Source: CAYNTG01 sp964400105
Lineage (GTDB): Bacteria; UBP14; UBA6098
Assembly (NCBI GenBank): GCA_964400105.1
Contig: CAYNTG010000110.1
Span: 1 to 6,066 of the forward strand
Direction: 5' to 3'
Length of the DNA: 6,066 nt
Position numbers and translations under genes: made by a program. Of this stretch, positions 1 through 5,090 are shown piece by piece. The notes beneath the pieces were generated by a model that worked only from the letters and a program-made list of their open reading frames with translations, was not told where the DNA came from and made no database searches. Within the stretch, counting starts at the first letter, position 1; each line of letters begins with the position of its first letter.

Positions 1-15
1 TCCAATATATTTCAC
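1..15 (-). CDS. 5' end of a divergent minus-strand gene (partial, product unknown)
   Basis: Read on the minus strand, a strong SD sequence, AAAGGAGG (31..24), is followed after 8 nt by GTG (15..13), and the frame then reads M-K-Y-I-G before leaving the window. The nearby ATG (17..15) is followed at once by TGA, so GTG is the only workable start here. Five codons say nothing about product. The call rests on the quality of the SD and its spacing. The SD sits inside the inverted repeat at 19-108, so translation of this gene could be structure-controlled. Confidence 0.45.
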
Positions 16-18
16 ATT

Positions 19-108
19 GGTTGCCTCCTTTGGTTTGCCGGATAATCCGGCGCCGTGGTTTGGGGTTACTTAATTATAATCTATAAAACCCAAACCGAGG
101 GGGCAACC
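19..108. repeat. Long imperfect inverted repeat over the SD of the divergent gene
   Basis: Bases 19-37 pair with 91-108. On the plus strand all but one base pair, counting two U-G wobbles. On the minus strand there are 16 pairs with two small interruptions. The minus-strand SD (31..24) lies inside this stem. Within the loop, 37-43 and 45-51 form a perfect 7-bp palindromic hairpin (GCCGGAT/ATCCGGC). A competing pairing exists: 57-67 (GGTTTGGGGTT) matches 87-96 (AACCCAAACC) with one bulged base, and it uses the same 91-96 strand as the long stem. It could be a translation-control leader for the minus gene, a transcription attenuator, or a small mobile-element relic with terminal inverted repeats. 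No clean target-site duplication is visible. Confidence 0.5.
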
Positions 109-407
109 TTTCATTAAATTACAGAAACGGATGAACGCACGAAACGGTATTTTGCGCCCCGGGCATGGAGATAACCCTGAAATACGAAGACCTGCGCGAG
201 AAAAAGCGCCACGGCTGGTTACAGATTACCGATTGACGCTTGACTTTATTGCGTGATTGAGTAAATTGATAACAGAAATGAGAACGCTAACCGCTATTTC
301 CCTATAATATAAAACTACTGTCCCATTAAAACATCAAAAGACGAGGATTTTCGTGTGTTTATAGCTACATTAGTTTTCACAATAAAAAACTCTCCTCAAA
401 AGAGTTA
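109..407. other. Gene-poor stretch upstream of the transposase remnant
   Basis: No convincing gene is seen. Short plus-strand frames at 131-256 (41 residues) and 165-236 (23 residues, ATG start) lack ribosome binding sites and recognisable motifs. A perfect TATAAT at 303-308 has no good -35 partner at 16-18 nt, so it is only a weak promoter candidate for the transposase remnant. From 342 onward a set of nested complementary segments begins and runs into the remnant; it is listed separately. Confidence 0.5.
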
Positions 408-472
408 CACACCGGCCCTAAAGGCCTTGGGGCAATCCTCGCCTAGGTAGTAAGTCAAGTAAATAGACTTGA
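342..472 (+). other. Nested complementary segments, possible structured RNA or IS cis element
   Basis: Several perfect stems can be drawn in one compatible fold: CGAGGATT 342-349 with AATCCTCG 434-441; GTGTGT 353-358 with ACACAC 407-412; AACTCT 388-393 with AGAGTT 401-406, stacked directly on the previous stem; GGCC 414-417 with GGCC 423-426; and TCAAGT 455-460 with ACTTGA 467-472. I do not recognise an RNA family. The 3' part overlaps the reading frame of the decayed transposase, so some complementarity may be accidental or may belong to the end of the insertion sequence. Confidence 0.3.
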
Positions 473-1049
473 ATTCGCCTCTTGCGTAAAAGATAATCAC
501 GCGGATAAATATGTCAAATCATTATTCTCGTGGAACATTTTTATTTTGCTGGTATTCGGCCATCTCGCCGAGGCCAAAGGCATGCGTCACCTTATTCTCG
601 GTTTAAATTCCGCAGCCAAAAAGCTCTATCACCTGGGAATGAGAAGGATCGTTTTCGTGTCAAACAAAGGCAAATTAACTTTCCTCACCAACGACCTGAA
701 ATCGCCTGCCCGTAGGGCCTGTAGGACGAACGTGATTTTCGAGCTATATAGAATCCGTTGGGAGATCGAGGTCTTTTTCAAGTGGATCAAGCAAAACCTG
801 AAGATCAAGCGTTTTTACGGTCGCAACAAAAATGCTATCGAGTGCCAGTTATGGGTTGTGATGATTGTATATCTTTTAATTTACATGCTGAGAAATAACC
901 TATCATATCGGGGGACAAATTTGACCCTAATTAGGTTGATTAGCGCAAAATTGTTTTCTAATGTGATAATCGCACACGCGCTAAGTCCACCGGATACAAT
1001 TACTTACAAAAACAGCAGTCAACTTAAACTTTTCAAATCTTTGGGATAA
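408..1049 (+). pseudogene. IS4-family (DUF4372-type) transposase, internally deleted and with a nonsense codon
   Basis: An intact enzyme would be a DDE transposase moving an IS4-group insertion sequence. The frame reads LGAILA-stop(444-446)-VVSQVNRLEFASCVKDN and on through YVKSLFSWN to KKLYHLGM (ending at 641). In order and spacing this matches the N-terminal DUF4372 domain of these transposases. The next codons read RRIVFVSNKGKLTFLTND, which belongs to the region just before the C-terminal catalytic tail. The tail then gives YRIRWEIEVFFKWIK (about 765-810), a perfect Y-x2-R-x3-E-x6-K signature of IS4 transposases, followed by RFYGRNKNAIECQLWV. About 200 residues that should lie between, including both catalytic aspartates, are missing. 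The TAG probably replaces a Gln codon. No start codon is visible upstream. A shorter frame opens at TTG 546, but homology clearly extends upstream of it. Inactive relic; family comparison is from memory. Confidence 0.8.
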
Positions 1050-1113
1050 TAGTTATATATTATAGGATTAAGCGACAAGAAATCAAGAAAATTTTTGTTA
1101 TATAATTACATAT

Positions 1114-1131
1114 AAATGTGAGCACATATTT
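1114..1131. promoter_or_regulatory. Operator-like palindrome
   Basis: ATGTG (1116-1120) and CACAT (1123-1127) are perfect inverted half-sites separated by AG, with A/T-rich arms extending the symmetry (AAATGTG...CACATATTT). The half-sites resemble the TGTGA type bound by CRP/FNR-family regulators, but the 2-nt centre is much shorter than the usual 6. It lies about 150 bp upstream of the operon promoter. A binding role is only a guess. Confidence 0.2.
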
Positions 1132-1161
1132 AAGCATGAGTATTTATTTACTTCGTATGAA

Positions 1162-1250
1162 GCGATAGGTTGATCATGGTCGTATAGTAAAAACTTTTTT
1201 TATATAACCGCAAACGGTTTTTTAGCTCGGTATTGACCAACCTAATGCGG
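1162..1250. repeat. Imperfect inverted repeat bracketing the terminator-like hairpin
   Basis: TAGGTTGATCA (1166-1176) and TGACCAACCTA (1234-1244) are inverted copies with 10 of 11 matches. Weaker matches extend outward (GC at the left edge against GC at 1247-1248) and inward. The 57-nt interior contains a T-rich run and the AACCG/CGGTT hairpin. Size and layout resemble a small non-autonomous element, but no direct repeats flank it. Confidence 0.35.
1206..1223 (+). terminator. Short intrinsic-terminator-like hairpin
   Basis: AACCG (1206-1210) and CGGTT (1215-1219) form a 5-bp stem with a CAAA loop, running into six T residues (1218-1223). The stem is short for an intrinsic terminator, but the T tract and the position about 155 nt after the transposase frame fit one. 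It would also insulate the downstream operon from read-through. Confidence 0.4.
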
Positions 1251-1268
1251 AAATAATGAAATTTACTA

Positions 1269-1296
1269 TTGAAATATAGCTTTTAATATATATAAT
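1269..1296 (+). promoter_or_regulatory. Sigma70-type promoter for the signalling operon
   Basis: TTGAAA (1269-1274; five of six to consensus) and TATAAT (1291-1296; perfect) are separated by 16 nt in AT-rich DNA. Transcription would start near 1303, leaving a leader of about 190 nt before the first receiver gene. This is the best promoter-like match I found in the window. A second, unseen promoter closer to the gene cannot be ruled out. Confidence 0.55.
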
Positions 1297-1302
1297 ATTT
1301 TG

Positions 1303-1495
1303 CACAGGGGAGCGTGGATTTCGATAACAACAATTGTTGCGTAAGTAAACAATGCGCAACTTAGTAACGGGGAGGTGAAACAGTATAGTCGATGTGAATA
1401 TTTCTTGATCTGCGGATTATGGCTTAAAACTCGGACTTTACTGTTAATTTTTTTGGTTTAGTATGTTACATGTCCGCTGAAAAGGAGAAAGCTCA
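1303..1495 (+). promoter_or_regulatory. Long 5' leader of the signalling operon with competing hairpins
   Basis: The leader contains a perfect 12-nt palindrome CAACAATTGTTG (1328-1339). Its 3' half overlaps GTTGCG (1336-1341), which can instead pair with CGCAAC (1355-1360). A third pairing, TAAGT 1342-1346 with ACTTA 1359-1363, competes with the second. Immediately after comes GGGGAGGTGA (1369-1378), an almost ideal SD with no proper gene: the ATG 13 nt later (1392) is followed at once by TGA. The true SD for the first gene is AAAGGAG (1481-1487), 8 nt before ATG 1496. I do not recognise a riboswitch class, and a search for cyclic-di-GMP riboswitch signatures by eye was negative. Confidence 0.35.
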
Positions 1496-1951
1496 ATGAT
1501 GGAAAAACATACGGAAATACTTATCTGTGAAGATAATGACGGACATGCCACATTGATAGAGAGAAATCTCAGGCGAGCTGGGATCGAGAATCCGATAAGG
1601 CGGTTTTGCGATGGTAAGGAAGCCTTGGATTTCTTTTTTGATAAAAAAAGGAAAAAGCGACAAGACTGTTACGAAAGTTACATTCTATTACTCGACCTTC
1701 GGATGCCGAAGGTCGATGGTGTCGAGGTTCTCAAGAGGATTAAAAAAAGCCCTCATCTATGTAAAATTCCGGTTATAATCCTGACGACGACCGATAATCC
1801 GCTCGAGGTCGATAGGTGCTATGCGCTCGGGTGTAACGATTATGTGAAAAAACCGACCGATTCTGCCAGTTTTGTCGAAGCGATAAAGCTTATTGGCAGG
1901 TTTCTTTTGGTTAATGAAATGCCAAATTTAAAACACGAGGTTGTGGTATGA
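1496..1951 (+). CDS. Stand-alone receiver-domain response regulator (Rcp/CheY-like)
   Basis: A 151-residue protein that is a single receiver (REC) domain with no output domain. It accepts phosphate from a histidine kinase and acts by protein contact in the cytoplasm. Visible REC residues are the acidic pair E12-D13, phospho-acceptor D67 in LLLDLRMP, switch T97 in ILTTT, and K119 in VKKP. The Lys/Arg-rich insert before strand beta3 (residues 49-60) and the EDNDGHATLIE opening are typical of the Rcp1 subgroup, whose known members partner phytochrome-type kinases. Start ATG 1496 has AAAGGAG 8 nt upstream; the adjoining ATG at 1499 is the alternative. The stop overlaps the next start as ATGA, implying translational coupling. 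First gene of the operon; the likely phosphodonor is the kinase two genes downstream (inference). Confidence 0.9.
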   Translation: MMEKHTEILICEDNDGHATLIERNLRRAGIENPIRRFCDGKEALDFFFDKKRKKRQDCYESYILLLDLRMPKVDGVEVLKRIKKSPHLCKIPVIILTTTDNPLEVDRCYALGCNDYVKKPTDSASFVEAIKLIGRFLLVNEMPNLKHEVVV

Positions 1952-3735
1952 GCGCTAAAAAAGGTGTGAAGAAGGTTTTAGATTCGGCTGAAAAAAAGAA
2001 ATGGAAGGTGCTGGTTATCGAGGACGACGAGGGTCTTAATACTCTCATTAAAAAGAGACTGAACCGGGAAGGTTTCGAGACGTTCGGCGTTTTCAGAGGG
2101 AAAGAGGCATTCGATTTTCTCTCCAAAAACGACGAAACGCTTATCCTGCTCGATTATAAACTTCCCGATTTCGATGGCAAAGAGTTCGTTCTCGAGATGA
2201 GAGAACGTGGTTTCGATAGACCGTTTATCGTGTTGACTGGACAGGGGGGCGAGGAGATCGCCGTCGAGATGATGAAGCTCGACGCGAAGGATTATCTCAT
2301 AAAAGAGGCGAATATCCTGGATTATCTTCCAGAGATCGTCGAGCGCGTGATCAAGGAGGTCTCCATCGGGCGAAATCTCGATAAGGCCGAGGAGGCGTTG
2401 CGGGAGAGCGAGGAAAAGTATCGAATGCTCGTCGAGAATCTCGGCGATGGTGTCGGCGTAGTCGATGAAAACGAAGTATTTACGTTCGTAAATCCCGCTG
2501 CGGAAAGGATATTCGGGGTTGAGGAATCCGGTCTTGTCGGCAGGAATCTTATCGAATTTTTATCCGATGAGGACTTCAAAAAGGTTAGAGATGAAACCGA
2601 TAAACGCAAGAAGGGCGCCTTTAGCAGCTATGATCTTAAAATTACCAGACCCGATAACGAAACACGAAATCTGATACTCGGCGTTTCGTCCCTTCACAAA
2701 CCTGACGGTTCCTATATCGGCGGTCTCGGGATGTTCAGTGACATAACGGATAGGATTGCGGCTGAGGAGAAGATCAGATATCTCGCCAAGCTTGTCGAGG
2801 GGGTCTCCGATGCGATAATCTCGACGGACTCCGATTTTAATATTGTCTCCTGGAATAAGGCCGCCGAAAAGCTTTATGGATGGAAGGCTTCCGAGGTTAT
2901 CGGGAAACCGTTGGTGGATGTGCTTAAAACTGAATTCCCCGATCAACCGGAAAAGAAAAGTTATAGAGATATATTCGAGTTCGAGGAGGATATCGACGAG
3001 GTTATCCAATCGTGTAAGGGTGGGCGTAAAATCCACACATTGCCGTCGGTTGCATTCCTCAAAGACCCGGAAAACGATACATCCGATATGGTAATGGTGT
3101 TCCACGACATCACGAAAAGAAAGCTCACCGAAGAGGAGCTTAGACGAAGCTACGAACAGCTTAAGATCATTTACGACAGTGTAATAGATGTTATCGGTAG
3201 GATAGTGGAGGTCCGCGATCCTTATACTGCCGGGCATGAGCGCAGAGTTGCGAAGCTCTCCGTCGCAATGGCAAAAAAGCTCGGTCTTCCAGAGGAACAG
3301 ATCGATGCAATTCAAACGGCGGCGGCGGTTCACGACATCGGAAAAATCTACGTCCCGTCCGAGATTCTGAGCAAACCCGGAACGCTTACCAAGCTGGAAT
3401 TCGATCTTATCAAGGTCCATCCGGCTATGGGATACGAAATACTCGAGGCAATAGATTTTCCCTGGCCGGTCTCTGAAATCGTGTTGCAGCACCATGAGCG
3501 ATTGGACGGATCGGGTTATCCAAACGGCATAAAGGGCGACGATATATCATTGGAAGCGAAGATAATCGCCGTCGCGGATGTCGTCGAGGCGATGTCATCG
3601 CATCGACCATATAGACCGGCGCCCGGCCTCGAAGCGGCGTTGGATGAAATAACTCAGAATAGAGGAAAACTATACGAACCGAAGATTGTCGATGTTTGCT
3701 TAGAGCTTTTCCGCGAAGATAGTTATACCTTATAA
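1948..3735 (+). CDS. REC-PAS-PAS-HD-GYP response regulator, predicted cyclic-di-GMP phosphodiesterase
   Basis: A 595-residue soluble protein. Order: REC about 20-138 (E25-D26-D27, phospho-acceptor D69, switch T97, K119, here followed by Glu instead of Pro); helical linker; PAS1 about 152-275; PAS2 about 277-395; coiled linker; HD-GYP about 410-595. HD-GYP enzymes hydrolyse cyclic-di-GMP to GMP or pGpG with a metal centre. The ligand set looks complete: H430, the H462-D463 pair (VHDIGK), H491, H515-H516, D544, and the diagnostic HHERLDGSGYP (515-525), so an active enzyme is predicted. Phosphorylation at D69 and any PAS ligand would set activity; no haem- or flavin-binding signature is recognisable by eye. 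No membrane segment is seen. The start overlaps the previous stop (ATGA), with GAGG 7 nt upstream. The receiver closely resembles that of the following kinase. Specific substrate (cyclic-di-GMP or cGAMP) is not proven by sequence. Confidence 0.93.
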   Translation: MSAKKGVKKVLDSAEKKKWKVLVIEDDEGLNTLIKKRLNREGFETFGVFRGKEAFDFLSKNDETLILLDYKLPDFDGKEFVLEMRERGFDRPFIVLTGQGGEEIAVEMMKLDAKDYLIKEANILDYLPEIVERVIKEVSIGRNLDKAEEALRESEEKYRMLVENLGDGVGVVDENEVFTFVNPAAERIFGVEESGLVGRNLIEFLSDEDFKKVRDETDKRKKGAFSSYDLKITRPDNETRNLILGVSSLHKPDGSYIGGLGMFSDITDRIAAEEKIRYLAKLVEGVSDAIISTDSDFNIVSWNKAAEKLYGWKASEVIGKPLVDVLKTEFPDQPEKKSYRDIFEFEEDIDEVIQSCKGGRKIHTLPSVAFLKDPENDTSDMVMVFHDITKRKLTEEELRRSYEQLKIIYDSVIDVIGRIVEVRDPYTAGHERRVAKLSVAMAKKLGLPEEQIDAIQTAAAVHDIGKIYVPSEILSKPGTLTKLEFDLIKVHPAMGYEILEAIDFPWPVSEIVLQHHERLDGSGYPNGIKGDDISLEAKIIAVADVVEAMSSHRPYRPAPGLEAALDEITQNRGKLYEPKIVDVCLELFREDSYTL

Positions 3736-3747
3736 CATTATAACATT
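3732..3747 (+). repeat. Tandem octamer repeat over a stop codon
   Basis: ATAACATT occurs twice head to tail (3732-3739 and 3740-3747). The first copy contains the TAA stop of the HD-GYP gene. It sits in the 36-nt gap before the kinase gene and is probably a slippage product; a function is not evident. Confidence 0.5.
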
Positions 3748-3771
3748 GGCGTTTAAAAAAAACGGCGATAA

Positions 3772-5052
3772 ATGACACGAGACCTCACAACGCAAAAATC
3801 GAATCCGAAAATGGAAGATGTCGTGATTATCGTCGTCGAGGACGATATCGGCATGAATAACCTCGTGCGAAAAGTGCTTTCGAGGGCCGGATATGCAGTG
3901 GAGGGTGCGACTTTCGGTGCCGAGGGATTGGATAAAATTGCGCAAACAAAAAATCCGATAGTTATCCTCGATTACGGCCTTCCGGACATGAACGGCAAGG
4001 AGTTCATGGCGGCGGTCGAAAAAATGGGGCTTCGCGTGCCGTTTCTTGTTTTGACCGGGCAGGGGGACGAGCGTATCGCCGTCGAGATGATGAAGCTCGG
4101 TGCGATCGACTATGTTATCAAGACCCCGGATTTCATAGAATATCTTCCGCAGACAATAGCCAAAGCTGTCGAGAAAATCGAGACGGATCGAAGGCTCGAG
4201 TTTGCGGAGGGTGAGTTGCGTCTGGTGAACGAAGAGCTCGAGCAGCGCGTTCTCGAACGAACGAACGAACTTGCCGAATCGAACGAGGAATTGAAAAAAG
4301 AGATTGTCGAGAGGGTAAAAGCTGAGCACAGACTCGAACGAACGATGATCGAACTCGAGCGCTCCAATCGCGAACTCGAGCAATTCGCATATGTTGCTTC
4401 TCACGATCTCCGCGAGCCGATTCGCAAGGTTTGCGCGTTTTCGAGACTACTCGAATCATCCCTCGAGGGCAAGCTCGATGCTGATCAGAATGAGAATCTG
4501 AATTATCTCACGGACGGCGCGAATCGCATGATGAAGATGGTCGATGCGCTTTTGTCCTATTCGAGAATCACGACAATGGCAAAACCATACGAGGAGATCG
4601 ATCTTAACCGGACGGTGAAAAACCTCGAAACCTTCGAGGTGGCGGAAAGACTTCGAGAGACAGGCGGCGTTATCGATGTTCCAGAGAGGATGCCGACTGT
4701 TTGGGGCGACCAGATACAGATTAACGAGCTTATGCAGAATCTGCTATCGAACGCACTTAAATTTCACCGCGATAACGTTCCGCCGAGAATAACGATTTTG
4801 TCGAAAAAAAGAGACGACGGCTTTGTCGAAATAGGTGTCGTTGACAATGGGATCGGAATCGGCAAAGATACGAGCGACAAAATTTTCGTGATGTTCCAAC
4901 GCTTCCACGACCGCAATAAATATGAGGGAAGCGGTATCGGACTTGCGATATGCAAAAAGATAGTCGAGCGACATGGCGGCGAGATTGGGGTTCGTCCGAA
5001 TTCAGGCGGCGGATCGTTCTTTTGGTTCACTCTGCCGACCGTTAAAGAATAA
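3772..5052 (+). CDS. Soluble REC-coiled coil-HisKA-HATPase hybrid histidine kinase
   Basis: A 426-residue cytoplasmic kinase with its receiver at the N-terminus. REC about 16-136: E23-D24-D25, phospho-acceptor D67, switch T95, K117. A long charged coiled coil follows (about 137-204, heptads such as LVNEELEQRVLERTNELAE). HisKA carries phospho-accepting H211 in FAYVASHDLREPIRKV, the form common in phytochrome-type and PAS-linked kinases. HATPase: N box NLLSNALKF (323-331), G1 DNGIGIG (358-364), F box around 371-379, G2 GSGIGLAICKKIV (386-398). All catalytic boxes look intact. There is no sensor domain or membrane segment, so its input is probably phosphorylation of its own receiver, making it a relay kinase (inference). 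ATG 3772 lacks a clear SD, with only a poly-A run and GGCG upstream; ATG 3811 is no better. The gap from the preceding gene is 36 nt. Confidence 0.92.
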   Translation: MTRDLTTQKSNPKMEDVVIIVVEDDIGMNNLVRKVLSRAGYAVEGATFGAEGLDKIAQTKNPIVILDYGLPDMNGKEFMAAVEKMGLRVPFLVLTGQGDERIAVEMMKLGAIDYVIKTPDFIEYLPQTIAKAVEKIETDRRLEFAEGELRLVNEELEQRVLERTNELAESNEELKKEIVERVKAEHRLERTMIELERSNRELEQFAYVASHDLREPIRKVCAFSRLLESSLEGKLDADQNENLNYLTDGANRMMKMVDALLSYSRITTMAKPYEEIDLNRTVKNLETFEVAERLRETGGVIDVPERMPTVWGDQIQINELMQNLLSNALKFHRDNVPPRITILSKKRDDGFVEIGVVDNGIGIGKDTSDKIFVMFQRFHDRNKYEGSGIGLAICKKIVERHGGEIGVRPNSGGGSFFWFTLPTVKE

Positions 5053-5079
5053 ATATTGAAATTCAAAGGAAATATCGAA

Positions 5080-5086
5080 AGAGAGG
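5080..5086 (+). promoter_or_regulatory. Ribosome binding site of the REC-REC gene
   Basis: AGAGAGG lies 4 nt before ATG 5091. It is purine-rich though closely spaced, and it fixes the start. It contrasts with the preceding kinase gene, which has no recognisable SD. Confidence 0.5.
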
Positions 5087-5090
5087 AAAA

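Larger units (their letters stand above)
1050..1268. other. AT-rich intergenic region downstream of the transposase remnant
   Basis: No gene is supported. The stretch holds an operator-like palindrome (1114-1131), a terminator-like hairpin (1206-1223) and an imperfect inverted repeat that brackets that hairpin (1162-1250). I could not find a right-hand terminal inverted repeat matching any sequence left of the transposase remnant, so the boundaries of the old insertion sequence remain undefined. Confidence 0.5.

Noticed and set aside
131..256. Short plus-strand frames at 131-256 and 165-236
   Set aside because: No ribosome binding site, no motif and very short; kept only as a note in the intergenic entry.
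405..420. ACACACCGGCCC resembling the conserved 3' region of 16S rRNA
   Set aside because: Only a short chance match; the flanking sequence does not follow rRNA, and the segment fits the transposase frame and a local hairpin.
342..510. Omega RNA of an IscB/TnpB-type element
   Set aside because: No IscB or TnpB gene lies next to it, and the sequence does not match the examples I remember; the associated gene is a DDE transposase.
1296..1400. Cyclic-di-GMP riboswitch suggested by GCACAGGGG after the promoter
   Set aside because: The conserved tetraloop-receptor parts and second-stem sequence of the known classes are not present; only a few bases match.
1375..1461. 28-codon leader peptide starting at GTG 1375 with a hydrophobic C-terminal half
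   Set aside because: The GTG is part of the SD-like sequence itself and has no SD in front of it; composition alone is not enough for a gene call.
2560..3495. Long minus-strand open frame of about 311 codons inside the HD-GYP gene
   Set aside because: The plus strand encodes clear PAS and HD-GYP domains here. The antisense product has no recognisable motif, and its openness follows from the TCGA-rich codon pattern.
3730..4404. Minus-strand open frame of about 224 codons antisense to the kinase receiver
   Set aside because: It covers a well-defined REC domain and coiled coil on the plus strand, and its own translation is unlike any family I know.
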